A DNA stretch of 64,000 nt from Pseudolabrys taiwanensis (GTDB taxonomy: Bacteria > Pseudomonadota > Alphaproteobacteria > Rhizobiales > Xanthobacteraceae). Of the stretch, positions 11,063-19,227 are shown one piece after another. Location: positions 1,178,001 through 1,242,000 of the forward strand of contig NZ_CP031417.1 in NCBI RefSeq assembly GCF_003367395.1, written 5' to 3'. A model generated the notes under the pieces. The model was not told where the DNA came from. It saw only the letters and a program-made list of their open reading frames with translations, and did no database searches. Both the position numbers and the translations under genes were made by a program. Each line of letters starts with the position of its first letter. Position 1 is the stretch's first letter.

Positions 11063-11365
11063 ATGCAATTTCAGCGTCAAGAAGAACCCTGCCCCGTTCC
11101 CGAGAGCCTGCTGGGCGATCTTTACCGGACACATCCGCAAGGCCTGCGCGAGCTGGTGAAGACCATCCCGCCGTTCACGCGCGCATTGCTCGCGGTCTAC
11201 TGCCGCGGCCACGCGCATCTCCTGAGCCTGTCGCTGACGATCGCGTCAACCTGTGAGAAGGAAGACCTGATCAATGCCGGCGGCGATCAAGGCGCGGCTC
11301 TGTACGAACAGGCACGCCGTCCCCGCCGCGATCTTCTCAAGTTGGTTGAGCAGGATCTGATCTAG
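11063..11365 (+). CDS. Conserved hypothetical protein, 100 residues
   Basis: I do not recognise a function. The ATG at 11063 has GGAGAG at 11053-11058 as ribosome site. The protein is mostly helical, with ESLLGDLYRTHPQGLRELVK and a moderately hydrophobic centre (LLAVYCRGHAHLLSLSLTIA), and ends in a basic helix. It has the look of small proteins common in Hyphomicrobiales. It stands alone, with about 200 bases of spacer upstream. Confidence 0.6.
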   Translation: MQFQRQEEPCPVPESLLGDLYRTHPQGLRELVKTIPPFTRALLAVYCRGHAHLLSLSLTIASTCEKEDLINAGGDQGAALYEQARRPRRDLLKLVEQDLI

Positions 11366-11472
11366 CGCGCCTGGTCGCGCAAGGTAGAGCCGGCGCATCA
11401 AGCGGCGCCGGACCTGGAGCGTCGCGGCAGCATCGATCGCAGACCGATCGGCACACCGCACGCTCAGAAGGC

Positions 11473-11679
11473 TTAGATCGCCTTCTGCTTATGGCCGCAT
11501 TCCTTGCACTTGTATTCGACGCGGGTCTCGCCCGCTTCCGCCGTGACGCGATTGACGGCACCGCACTTGCCGCACTTGGTTTCGATCCGAGTCGCGCCGC
11601 GTGTCACCGACACGCTGTTCTTCGCCAGTGCCTCTTTGATCAGCCGCTCGGCTTCCGCCCGCATGGCCTCTTTCGACAT
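11473..11679 (-). CDS. Small zinc-ribbon protein
   Basis: 68 residues. A charged N-terminal helix (MSKEAMRAEAERLIKEALAK) is followed by two Cys-x2-Cys knuckles, CGKCG near residue 37 and CKECG near residue 60, spaced as in a zinc ribbon. The start at 11679 follows a GGCGGGAC stretch; a longer start at 11694 or 11724 is possible. Zinc ribbons of this size usually bind nucleic acid or protein, but the partner is unknown. Confidence 0.65.
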   Translation of the reverse strand: MSKEAMRAEAERLIKEALAKNSVSVTRGATRIETKCGKCGAVNRVTAEAGETRVEYKCKECGHKQKAI

Positions 11680-12000
11680 GTCCCGCCGCTCCATTTCAAA
11701 AGGTGTCGGGCCAGTGGCTAGCACTGCACGTCGCCATCCGACAACCGACCACGACCGCCGCGGCGTCGAAAATCACGACATTCTGGCGTCGCGGTCGAGG
11801 TTTGCGGGATGGGACCGCGCCCAGGCCGTCTCGGACGGCATTGGTAGACAAGTACCCGCCCCCAGGAACCGGCGGCAAGCGTCGGCCCCTGAGGGCGGGT
11901 GCCAGCGCCGGGCGGTGTGGCGGGGGAGGCAAGATCACCCGGGAGGCCGGCATTCCTGTCAGGCGTGGCGATGGCGCGCCACGCCCGATCGCTCAGCGAT

Positions 12001-12270
12001 TCACTCGGCCTGACCGTGCTGGGTCATGCAGTCGCGATAAACCGTCAACTGCTGCACGCCCCAGGTCGACTGGCTGCCCATCTTCTGCTCGACGCCCGTG
12101 CAATCCCGGATGGCTTGAGCGCGCTCTTGCGACATCCGTGCGTTGTCGATGCTCACGTCGTTGTAGCGCGCGGGCGCCTGCGCCCGTGCCTTGTAACCCT
12201 GCGCGGCAAACCCGAGTGTCGGCGTCGCCACCGCCATGGTCAGCGCCATGGCAACCATCAATTTGCTCAT
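12001..12270 (-). CDS. Small secreted protein with paired cysteines
   Basis: 89 residues from the ATG at 12268-12270, with GAGGACA just upstream. The N-terminus (MSKLMVAMALTMAVATPTLGFAAQ) is a signal peptide with likely cleavage after residues 22-23. The mature part has two cysteines (RDCTGVEQK and YRDCMTQHG), suggesting a disulfide in the periplasm. The RYNDVSIDNARMSQERAQAIRDC pattern resembles small exported proteins in Bradyrhizobium-like genomes of unknown role. Confidence 0.65.
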   Translation of the reverse strand: MSKLMVAMALTMAVATPTLGFAAQGYKARAQAPARYNDVSIDNARMSQERAQAIRDCTGVEQKMGSQSTWGVQQLTVYRDCMTQHGQAE

Positions 12271-12875
12271 TGTCCTCGTCCCTATCATCTGTGTCCCGGC
12301 GCCGGCCGTTGCAGCCGGCCGCTTGTTGACCGCCCCCCGGCCGCACACATGGTCCGACAACGCGCGAGCCGCACGTGCGTTCTTGCTGGTTGATGTTGGC
12401 TATTGCGCTGTTCCCGAGCAGGGCAGCATTGCGTCGCGCGATGGTGGCGCCTTTAACCGTCTCGACACCGCTCTGGAGCTATAAAGCTGCGTCCCAGCGA
12501 ATTGAGCGGCAGCGCCATGATGATCGACATGAAATGGATCAACCGCATCATGGCATTCCTTTGCGCGGCGAACTTCGTCGTGTCGTCCGCCCGCACCGTG
12601 ATGCTGTTCACGGTACAGTGATGAAGGCCGGCCGAACGGCCGCTGCGTTGATCCATTTTTTATGCGCCCGAGGCCGCGCGCTTACACTTTTGAAATGATT
12701 CGTTGAATGCGCGTGGCGCCGCAAACCGCGTGTCGCTGACGCGTATACATTCTGTCACGAAACCTTAGTCGACCGGCCACCACACTTTCACGCTTCCGTC
12801 TCTGCGACGCCACGATGCGCCTCTATTCCTCACTGTGAGCGGGGGTTCATAGCGACACCGCCAGGAGGCAGAGAC
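12271..12875. other. 600-base spacer, no confident gene
   Basis: No frame here has convincing coding character apart from a possible 34-codon frame at 12517-12621. A near-palindrome CGGCCG-AA-CGGCCG sits near 12634-12647, with a T-run near 12657, so weak termination is possible. The right end (12700-12870) probably carries the promoter of the zinc-ribbon gene at 12876, whose ribosome site is AGGAGG. Confidence 0.5.
12517..12621 (+). CDS. Possible 34-residue membrane peptide
   Basis: An ATG-started frame of 34 codons inside the spacer. It would encode a short peptide with one hydrophobic helix (INRIMAFLCAANFVVSS) and a basic start. The GAGCGGCAGCGCC upstream is only a weak ribosome site. It could equally be chance. 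Confidence 0.25.
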   Translation: MMIDMKWINRIMAFLCAANFVVSSARTVMLFTVQ

Positions 12876-13079
12876 ATGCAGCTTCAATACGAGTGCCACC
12901 TTTCGACTCTCTCCTCGATCCGCGCTTTCGCGAGCCCGGCCCGTTGTCCGCATTGCGGCGATTGGATGGTTGCGCCGGTTTCCTCCGAGTTCGTCGAAGG
13001 CGACGAGATTCGCCATCATTGGGAATGCGACGCCTGCGGCGAAGCGTCGTCCACGGTCATTAATTTGGAGCCGTTGTAA
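12876..13079 (+). CDS. Small zinc-ribbon protein, 67 residues
   Basis: The ATG at 12876 follows AGGAGG. Residues 24-27 (CPHC) and 51-54 (CDAC) form two Cys-x2-Cys knuckles about 23 residues apart, joined by WMVAPVSSEFVEGDEIRHHW, giving a compact zinc ribbon. Similar short proteins are common in Rhizobiales; their role is unknown. The sequence is unrelated to the other ribbon protein at 11473-11679 outside the knuckles. Confidence 0.72.
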   Translation: MQLQYECHLSTLSSIRAFASPARCPHCGDWMVAPVSSEFVEGDEIRHHWECDACGEASSTVINLEPL

Positions 13080-13153
13080 GCGAGGCGACGGAATAGAGTT
13101 TCGTGTACGGTGTTGTCCTGCGTGCAGTGCAAAATAAACTGGGGAGAACACCA

Positions 13154-13588
13154 ATGACCGTCTCGATTCGCCGCCCCCGCGTGGCCGCCCTCGCCTTTCT
13201 CGCCGTGCTGAGCGCCGCAGCCCCCGCTGCGGCGGAAACGATCAACCTCAAGGCCGATCTCAAAGCCGCCAATGAGGTGCCGCCGAACGACAGCCCGGCG
13301 ACGGGCTCTTTGACCGCCGCCTACGACACGGCGACCAAGAAACTCACCTGGAAAGGCAGCTATTCCAACCTGACCGGCCCTGCCGTCGCCGCCCATTTCC
13401 ACGCCGGCGAGCCCGGCAAGAACGGCGGCATCCAGGTTCCGATCACGGGCGCCGGTTCGAGCCCCTTCGAAGGCTCCGCGACGCTCACCGACGCGCAAGC
13501 CTCCGACCTCCTGGCGGGCCGGCTCTACGTGAACGTCCATACCGCAGCGCACACAGCCGGCGAGATTCGCGGCCAAGTGCAGAAATAG
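13154..13588 (+). CDS. CHRD-domain secreted protein
   Basis: 144 residues. A basic N-terminus and hydrophobic stretch ending AAPAAAE near residue 29 form a signal peptide. The mature region is a CHRD (chordin-like) domain: LKAANEVPPNDSPATGSL near the start, AAHFHAGEPGKNGGIQVPI in the middle and YVNVHTAAHTAGEIRGQV at the end, which are the family's invariant blocks. These beta-rich extracytoplasmic domains have unknown function in bacteria. The ATG at 13154 follows TGGGGAGAACACC. A strong terminator lies 36 bases after the stop. Confidence 0.88.
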   Translation: MTVSIRRPRVAALAFLAVLSAAAPAAAETINLKADLKAANEVPPNDSPATGSLTAAYDTATKKLTWKGSYSNLTGPAVAAHFHAGEPGKNGGIQVPITGAGSSPFEGSATLTDAQASDLLAGRLYVNVHTAAHTAGEIRGQVQK

Positions 13589-13623
13589 ATCGCCGTTCGA
13601 TTCGCGGATTCACGTCACCGCTT

Positions 13624-13650
13624 GCCCGCCGCCTGCCGGCGGGCTTTTTT
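13624..13650 (+). terminator. Rho-independent terminator after the CHRD gene
   Basis: An 8-bp perfect stem (GCCCGCCG at 13624-13631, CGGCGGGC at 13637-13644) with a five-base loop is followed directly by six Ts at 13645-13650. Confidence 0.85.
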
Positions 13651-13728
13651 ATGGGCCGGACGCCTTGCTTTGCCGGCGGAACGCATTATGGTCCGCCCCC
13701 ATAATTGACAGCATACTGAGGAACTCCC

Positions 13729-14913
13729 ATGGCGCGTGGTAACGGATCGGCCCCCTTCCTGATTTCCGGCGGCGGCATCGGCGGATTGATCGCCGCCTAT
13801 GCGCTCGCTCAGAAAGGCTTTCCGGTACGCCTGTTCGAGCAGGCCGATGAGTTCCGCGAGGTCGGCGCCGGCATTCAGCTCGGACCGAACATCTTCCGCA
13901 TGCTGGAGAAGATCGGCCTCAAGGACGCCGTGCTCGCCGACGCGCACGTGCCGCCCGCGCAGGAAATGCGCGACGCCCTCACCGGCAAGCTGATCACGGC
14001 GGTGCCGCTCAGCGAAGCCTTTCAAAAGCGCTTCGGCAACCAGCCCTACGCCGTCACGCATCGCGCCGACATCCACGGCACGTTCCTGAAGGCATGCCAG
14101 GACAACGACCTGATCACGCTCGAGACCAGCCGCCGCGTCGAGGATTACACCGATCACGGCGACCGCGTCACCGTCAGGCTCAATAACGGCGAGCAGGTCG
14201 AAGGCCGCGCGCTGATCGGCGCCGACGGCATGTGGTCGAACACGCGCGAGCGCATCGTCAACGACGGCAAGCCGCGCGTATCGGGCCACATCGCCTATCG
14301 CGCCGTGCTGCGCCGCGATCAGGTGCCGGACGATCTGTGGCGCCCGGAGGTGGTGCTGTGGGCCGGTCCCCGCACCCATTTCGTGCACTATCCCTTGCGC
14401 CGCGGCGAGCTGTTCAATCTCGTCGCCGTCTTCCACTCCGACCATTACGAGGAAGGCTGGGACGCCGAAGGCAGCAAGGATCTGCTGTGGCAGCACTTCA
14501 AGATGCAGGTGCCGGAAGTGCTGCGCCTGCTCGAGCGCATCGAGACCTGGCGCATGTGGGTTCTCTGCGACCGCGAGCCGGTGAAGAACTGGACTCAGGG
14601 CAACGTCACTTTGCTCGGCGATGCCGCGCATCCGATGCTGCAATATCTCGCGCAAGGCGCCTGCATGGCGACCGAGGACGCGGTGGTGCTCGCCGACAAG
14701 ATCGCGGCCAAGCCCAACGACGTGAAGGCCGCCTTCCTCGACTATCAGCAGGAGCGCTATCTGCGCACAGCGCGCGTGCAGATCATGGCGCGCGTCTATG
14801 GCGAGTTCTATCACGCCCGCGGCCCGGCCGCCGAGCTGCGCGACATGATGCTCGCCGGCCGCTCCGAAGAAGCGTCTTACGACGGCATCGCCTGGCTCTA
14901 CGGCGGTCCGTAA
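13729..14913 (+). CDS. FAD-dependent aromatic monooxygenase, 3-hydroxybenzoate 6-hydroxylase-like
   Basis: 394 residues, a class A flavoprotein hydroxylase. It shows the FAD GxGxxG motif (ISGGGIGGLIAAYAL, about residues 8-22), the DG motif (ALIGADGMWSNTRERI) and the GD motif (LLGDAAHPMLQYLAQGACM). The middle region (HIAYRAVLRRD, GPRTHFVHYPLRRGE, LFNLVAVFHSD) and the tail (DGIAWLYGG) match 3-hydroxybenzoate 6-hydroxylases, which make gentisate using NADH and O2. No gentisate dioxygenase gene is in the window, so the substrate is inferred. The GAGGA before the ATG supports the start. Confidence 0.85.
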   Translation: MARGNGSAPFLISGGGIGGLIAAYALAQKGFPVRLFEQADEFREVGAGIQLGPNIFRMLEKIGLKDAVLADAHVPPAQEMRDALTGKLITAVPLSEAFQKRFGNQPYAVTHRADIHGTFLKACQDNDLITLETSRRVEDYTDHGDRVTVRLNNGEQVEGRALIGADGMWSNTRERIVNDGKPRVSGHIAYRAVLRRDQVPDDLWRPEVVLWAGPRTHFVHYPLRRGELFNLVAVFHSDHYEEGWDAEGSKDLLWQHFKMQVPEVLRLLERIETWRMWVLCDREPVKNWTQGNVTLLGDAAHPMLQYLAQGACMATEDAVVLADKIAAKPNDVKAAFLDYQQERYLRTARVQIMARVYGEFYHARGPAAELRDMMLAGRSEEASYDGIAWLYGGP

Positions 14914-14925
14914 CGACCTTCGCGG

Positions 14926-15588
14926 CTAGCCCGCCTTCGTGACCGGCGCGGCCGCCTTGTCCAGCAGGGCGGCCCGCAGCAGCAGATAGAGGCCCAGCCC
15001 GTTCAGGCTGTGCCACAGGAAGTGCGTGCCGAGCGGGAAACTCTCGCACACCGCCATGTCGATGCTGCGGAACGTCAGCGAGAGCGCGATCGTCACGCCG
15101 GCGGCGATGATCAGCGGACCGGCGCGGCGCTGGAGCGTCAGAAATCCGATTACGAAAGTGGCGCCAAGCGCCGGCAGATAAGCGTGCGAGCCGTTGAGCG
15201 CGCCGCGCGGCACGATGGCGGCTTCCGCGTAGGTGGCCGCCAGAAACGCGATGAGCAGCGCCGCCGCCATCATCAGCGACAGCCCGAGATAACGCCGCAA
15301 AGCGAAGAACAGATAGCCGTAGATGAACACGGCGATCGGAATGGTGTCGAACAGCGCGGCGCCGCGTGTCGCCACCGTGTGGAAGATGAACGAGCCGACG
15401 CCGATCACGGCGGTGATGACGACGAGCAGCAGCACCGGCCAGTCGCGCTCGCCCTTGCGCTGCCACTGGATGAAGGCAATGGCCGCCGCAATCAGGAACG
15501 ACGCATTGGTGACGGCATTGACCGGCTCCGCCCAGAAGGACGGATCGGTCCGCTCGCAATAGAGATCGACCGGACGCGACCAGTCCAT
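14926..15588 (-). CDS. Ceramidase-fold membrane protein (CREST superfamily)
   Basis: 220 residues with about seven transmembrane helices. It carries family-defining polar motifs: YCERTDPSFWAEPVNAVTNA at the N-terminus, GSFIFHTVATRGAALFDTIPI with the first metal-ligand His and Asp, and HFLWHSLNGLGLY near the end with the other histidines. These match the alkaline ceramidase/CREST hydrolase family, which uses a zinc in the membrane. Bacterial members have no settled substrate. It converges with the monooxygenase upstream, the stops being 12 bases apart. Confidence 0.82.
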   Translation of the reverse strand: MDWSRPVDLYCERTDPSFWAEPVNAVTNASFLIAAAIAFIQWQRKGERDWPVLLLVVITAVIGVGSFIFHTVATRGAALFDTIPIAVFIYGYLFFALRRYLGLSLMMAAALLIAFLAATYAEAAIVPRGALNGSHAYLPALGATFVIGFLTLQRRAGPLIIAAGVTIALSLTFRSIDMAVCESFPLGTHFLWHSLNGLGLYLLLRAALLDKAAAPVTKAG

Positions 15589-15600
15589 GGGGGCTCGTGT

Positions 15601-15752
15601 CTCCCCTCCCCCCGCGAGCTCTTGCGAGCGGTGGGGAGGGGTCGGGGGTGGGGGGAAGAAAATCGCGCGCGAAACCTAATAAGCGCCCCACCCCGATTTG
15701 CAATCGCGGGCGAATGCAAATCGACCCTCCCCGCCGCTTCGCGGGGGGAGGT
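15601..15752. repeat. GC-rich palindromic repeat, family E
   Basis: A 150-base structure. CCTCCCCCCGCGAG...GTGGGGAGGGGTCGGGGGTGGGG on the left is mirrored by CCCCACCCCGA and GACCCTCCCCGCCGCTTCGC...GGGGGGAGG on the right. It fills the space between two leftward genes and resembles repeated intergenic palindromes of Bradyrhizobium-like genomes. I see only one copy here. Confidence 0.65.
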
Positions 15753-15756
15753 TAAC

Positions 15757-16923
15757 TCAAGCCGCCTTCGCCTGCGGATTGGAGGCCGGCCGGTCGAGAT
15801 CGGCGCCCCAGGCATCGTAGCCGTAGAGCCAGCTCGTGTCGGCGTCGCCGCCCTGCATCCAGCTATTGGCGCTGGAGATGGCTTGAATGACCGACGTGCG
15901 CGGCTTGCGATGCGCCTCGTAGCGCTTGAAGGCGCCCTCGATGTCGTCACCGTCGACGTCCTTGAGGCAGCGCGCCAGCACCGCCGCGTCCTCGATCGAG
16001 GTGGCAGCGCCCTGCGCCATATAAGGCGTCATCGGATGGGCGCTGTCCCCGAGCAGCACGACGCGGCCGTCGCTCCAATGCGGCAGCGGCTCGCGTTCGA
16101 GGATCGCCCATTTGTGGCAGTCGGGGCAGGCATTGAGCACGTTGCGCACATCCTGGTGGAACGTCTCGTAGGCGGCGCGCAGTTCCGTGACGTCCCCCTT
16201 CGCCGACCACGACTCCTTCGTCATCCACTCGGCCGATTCCGGCACGCTGGTGACGAAGTAAAGCTCGCTCTTCGCGCGCGTGATGTAATAGATGACGATG
16301 TGCCGGTCCTTGCCCCACCATTTGGTGCGCGAGGGGCCGATGTCGAAGCCGCCCATCAGGCTGGCGTCGAACACCGCACGATAGGCGATGCGGCCTTTGT
16401 GGATCGGCACATCGGGGCCGACGATGATGTCGCGCACCAGCGAGTGCACGCCATCGGCACCAATGACCGCGTCGGCGGTCGCCTTGCTGCCGTCCGCAAA
16501 CGACAAGGTCACCTGCCCGCTCTTCTGGTCGAGGCCCGCGAGCTTCTTGTTGAGATGGATAATGTCGTCCGGCAGCACCGAGGCCAGTGCTTCGTGCAGG
16601 TCGGCGCGATGCATGCACAGATAGGGCGCGCCATAGAGCGTGTCGGGCATCGGCAGCTCGCGCAGCACCTCCCCGCTATAGGCATCGCGGTTGAGATGCG
16701 AATACGGCGCGAAGGCGATTTTTCGCAGCCGCTCCTCGACGCCGATGCCGCGCAGCACTTTCATCGAGTTCGGCATCATCTGGATGCCGGCGCCGATGCG
16801 GCCGAAACGCGTGGCCTGCTCGTAGACCTGAACGTCGAACCCGACCTGCCGCAGCGTGGCGGCGACCGCGAGGCCGCCCATGCCGGCACCAACCACGGCG
16901 ATCGATCGTGTTTTTCTTGTCAT
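15757..16923 (-). CDS. FAD-dependent monooxygenase, 6-hydroxynicotinate 3-monooxygenase (NicC)-like
   Basis: 388 residues. It has the FAD motif VGAGMGGLAVAATLRQVGFD, DG motif VIGADGVHSLVRDII, and GD motif LLGDSAHPMTPYMAQGAATS. The stretch RTKWWGKDRHIVIYYITRAK followed by SELYFVTSVPE is strikingly like NicC of Pseudomonas putida, which hydroxylates and decarboxylates 6-hydroxynicotinate to 2,5-dihydroxypyridine. The tail TSWLYGYDAWGADLD also fits. AAGGAG lies two bases before a first ATG (16926) and five before the second (16923), so I use the second. No nicotinate dehydrogenase is present nearby, so the true substrate may differ. Confidence 0.82.
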   Translation of the reverse strand: MTRKTRSIAVVGAGMGGLAVAATLRQVGFDVQVYEQATRFGRIGAGIQMMPNSMKVLRGIGVEERLRKIAFAPYSHLNRDAYSGEVLRELPMPDTLYGAPYLCMHRADLHEALASVLPDDIIHLNKKLAGLDQKSGQVTLSFADGSKATADAVIGADGVHSLVRDIIVGPDVPIHKGRIAYRAVFDASLMGGFDIGPSRTKWWGKDRHIVIYYITRAKSELYFVTSVPESAEWMTKESWSAKGDVTELRAAYETFHQDVRNVLNACPDCHKWAILEREPLPHWSDGRVVLLGDSAHPMTPYMAQGAATSIEDAAVLARCLKDVDGDDIEGAFKRYEAHRKPRTSVIQAISSANSWMQGGDADTSWLYGYDAWGADLDRPASNPQAKAA

Positions 16924-17030
16924 CATCGCTCCTTTACGCGCCCCGCCCGAATATTCGTTTCTTTGATGGGGCGAGCATAGAGGCTCGCCGGTGTCCGTGC
17001 CACCCGGCTCTCGCTTCGCGGCGGCGGAAC

Positions 17031-17058
17031 AAAAAAAGGCCGGCGTCGCGCGCCGGCC
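17031..17058 (-). terminator. Terminator for the Bug-type binding-protein gene
   Basis: Read leftwards, GGCCGGCG and CGCCGGCC (17051-17058 and 17038-17045) form an 8-bp stem with a five-base loop, followed by seven Ts (As at 17031-17037 on the plus strand). It lies 30 bases after the binding-protein stop and separates that gene from the monooxygenase. Confidence 0.8.
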
Positions 17059-17087
17059 TTTTACTTTTCGTCAGCCGAAAACCGACC

Positions 17088-18089
17088 TTACTTCTTCGGA
17101 ATGCCCGCCTTGGCGATGACGGCGTCCCACTTCTTGATGTCGTCCGTCAGACGCTTCATCACTTCATCCGGCGTGCTGCCTTGCGCCGTCACGCCGAGCA
17201 TCGCGAACTTCTCCTTCACGTCCGGCATCGCCACGACCTCGTTGATCGCCTTGTTGAGCGTGTCGATGACTTCCTTCGGCGTGCCCTTGGGCGCGAAGAT
17301 GCCGTTCCACGAGGTCGCGTCGTAGCCGGGGAAACCCGACTCCGCCACGGTCGGAACGTCCGGCAGGAACGGCGAGCGCTTCAGCCCCGAGCTGGCCAGA
17401 ATGCGGATTTTCTTGTCGTTGACCTGGCCTTGGATCGACGGCGGGAAATCCACCATCAGCTGCACGTCATTGCGCAGCAGCGCGACGACGATGTCCGGCG
17501 AGTTCTTGTAAGGCACGATCTGGAAGTCGGCGTTTGCGGTCGACTTGAACAGTTCTCCGCCGAGGTTCTGCGTCGAGCCGACGGCGATGGTGCCGACATT
17601 GAGCTTGCCCGGCTCGGCCTTGGCGGCCTTCACGAAATCGCCCAGCGTCTTGTACGGGCCGTTGGCGTCGACGGCGAATACCAGATCGAAGGTGCCGACC
17701 AGCGACACCATGTCGAACTGCTTGACCGGATCGAAGGGCAGCTTGTTGAACAGACCGACCGAGATCGCGGTGCCGTTGCTCAGAAGCCCGAGCGTGTAGC
17801 CGTCCGGCTGCGCCGTCACAACGGTGCGCGCGGCGTTGATGCCGCCGGGGCCCGGCTGGTTCTCGATCACGACGCGCTCGCCGAGCTTGTCGGAAAGCTT
17901 TTCCGCGACGATGCGCGCGGTGACGTCGGCGACGCCGCCTGCGCCGAACGGCAGCACCAGGCGGATCGGCCGCTCCGGCCACTTGGCCTGCGCGCTCTGC
18001 AGCGGCGCGATCGCGAGTGCGGCGGCGATCGCCAAACTCGACACGACAAGCCGACGCGACAGCCGCGTCCCTTTGAAATAGTTCATCAT
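17088..18089 (-). CDS. Bug-family tripartite tricarboxylate transporter substrate-binding protein
   Basis: 333 residues. The signal peptide has LSRRLVVSSLAIAAALAIAP and an AQA-K cleavage near residue 35. The mature protein opens with WPERPIRLVLPFGAGGVADV, the defining block of Bug (TctC-like) receptors, and continues with ENQPGPGGINAARTV. These proteins bind small carboxylates in the periplasm. No TctA/TctB membrane genes are present, which is normal for the many orphan Bug proteins. Its position between a ring hydroxylase and a lactonase suggests an aromatic or dicarboxylic ligand. AGGAA lies eight bases ahead of the first ATG. Confidence 0.9.
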   Translation of the reverse strand: MMNYFKGTRLSRRLVVSSLAIAAALAIAPLQSAQAKWPERPIRLVLPFGAGGVADVTARIVAEKLSDKLGERVVIENQPGPGGINAARTVVTAQPDGYTLGLLSNGTAISVGLFNKLPFDPVKQFDMVSLVGTFDLVFAVDANGPYKTLGDFVKAAKAEPGKLNVGTIAVGSTQNLGGELFKSTANADFQIVPYKNSPDIVVALLRNDVQLMVDFPPSIQGQVNDKKIRILASSGLKRSPFLPDVPTVAESGFPGYDATSWNGIFAPKGTPKEVIDTLNKAINEVVAMPDVKEKFAMLGVTAQGSTPDEVMKRLTDDIKKWDAVIAKAGIPKK

Positions 18090-18122
18090 CCCGGGCTTTC
18101 CTTTACTGACTACGTTTGACGT

Positions 18123-18977
18123 TTAATCGAAATTGTAGAGCCGCGCCGGATTGTCGACCAGCACGCGCTGAAGTGCCGCAGCATCGGCGAATTTCGGCAG
18201 GAGATCGACGAGTTCGCCCTCGTCGGCTTCGTGCGACGCATTGGGATGCGGGAAATCGGTGCCCCACATCGTCCGCGTCGGCAGCGCCTCGATGATCGCG
18301 TGGGCGATCGGCACCGCCTTGTCGTAAGGCGGAAAATCGATGCGCTCGGCGCCGCAGACCTTGATCCAACAATTGTCGAGCTTGGCCAGCTCCATCAGCG
18401 CCTTGAACGGCGCCTGATCGAGCCCGTCCTTGGCCGGCACGCGGCCCATGTGGTCGATGACGAAGGTCAGCGGCAGCTTCTTGATCGTCTCCATGTTCGG
18501 GATGATGTCGGCGCCGCCGAGATGCAGCACGACATGCCAGCCCCGGCCCTTGATGCGATCGATCACCTTGTAGAACACGTCCATGTCCGGCGTGCCGCCG
18601 AGATGCTTGATGAAGTTGAAGCGCACGCCGCGCACGCCGCCTTCATGCAGCTTGTCGAAATCCTTGTCGGTGAAGGTGTCGTCGACGATGGCGACGCCGC
18701 GATAGCGTTTCGGGTCGGAAGCGAGGCAATCCATCATCGCGCTGTTGTCGATGCCGTGGCAGCTCGCCTGCACGATCACCGCGCGGGAAATGCCCAGATA
18801 GTCATGCAGCGCCCGCAGCATCTCCTTCGGCGCGTCTTCCGGCGTGTACCGACGGTTGGGCGCATAGGGGAATTTGTCCCCCGGCCCGAACACGTGGCAA
18901 TGCGCGTCGGTCGCCCCCGGCGGCAGCTTGAAGGCCGGCTTGCGGCGCTTCGCGAGAAAGCTCGGATCGACGGTCAT
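18123..18977 (-). CDS. Amidohydrolase of the 2-pyrone-4,6-dicarboxylate lactonase (LigI) family
   Basis: 284 residues. The TIM-barrel amidohydrolase begins GATDAHCHVFGPGDKFPYAP with the metal-site HxH at residues 26-28. It continues with VIVQASCHGIDN, GGVRGVRFNF, VIDHMGR and WGTDFPHPN, and closes with LVDNPARLYNFD. This order matches LigI, the metal-independent lactonase that opens 2-pyrone-4,6-dicarboxylate in lignin-derived aromatic catabolism. I start at 18977, where GAGGA sits 10 bases upstream; a longer start at 19016 adds a stretch with no family match. It is transcribed just ahead of the Bug protein, 33 bases apart. Confidence 0.83.
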   Translation of the reverse strand: MTVDPSFLAKRRKPAFKLPPGATDAHCHVFGPGDKFPYAPNRRYTPEDAPKEMLRALHDYLGISRAVIVQASCHGIDNSAMMDCLASDPKRYRGVAIVDDTFTDKDFDKLHEGGVRGVRFNFIKHLGGTPDMDVFYKVIDRIKGRGWHVVLHLGGADIIPNMETIKKLPLTFVIDHMGRVPAKDGLDQAPFKALMELAKLDNCWIKVCGAERIDFPPYDKAVPIAHAIIEALPTRTMWGTDFPHPNASHEADEGELVDLLPKFADAAALQRVLVDNPARLYNFD

Positions 18978-19192
18978 ACGGGCGGTTTCCTCAACTCGGG
19001 TGCGTTCGATTTGCACAGCGCCGTCGTGGAGATAAGCCGCGCCATTACTGGCAAAATACGACGGCGTGGGCGTGCAAGGCGTCCCTCAGAGCCGCAAAGG
19101 CAGGAGAAAACGCCCTCTTGGCCGGCGGCTGTTCCACCGTCCGCGCGGACAAATAGCGGATGCGGTGATGCCGGGACAATGCTAATTCCTGA

Positions 19193-19222
19193 TATAGTTA
19201 TACCAATGTTGCGATAGGGTAT
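19193..19222. promoter_or_regulatory. Candidate LysR operator region in divergent promoter
   Basis: The space between the lactonase gene and the lysR gene has TATAGTTATA at 19193-19202, and an inverted pair ATACC (19200-19204) / GGTAT (19218-19222) separated by 13 bases, ending six bases before the lysR ATG. LysR-type regulators commonly bind such interrupted dyads between divergent genes. This is inferred from position and symmetry only. Confidence 0.4.
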
Positions 19223-19227
19223 CGGCG

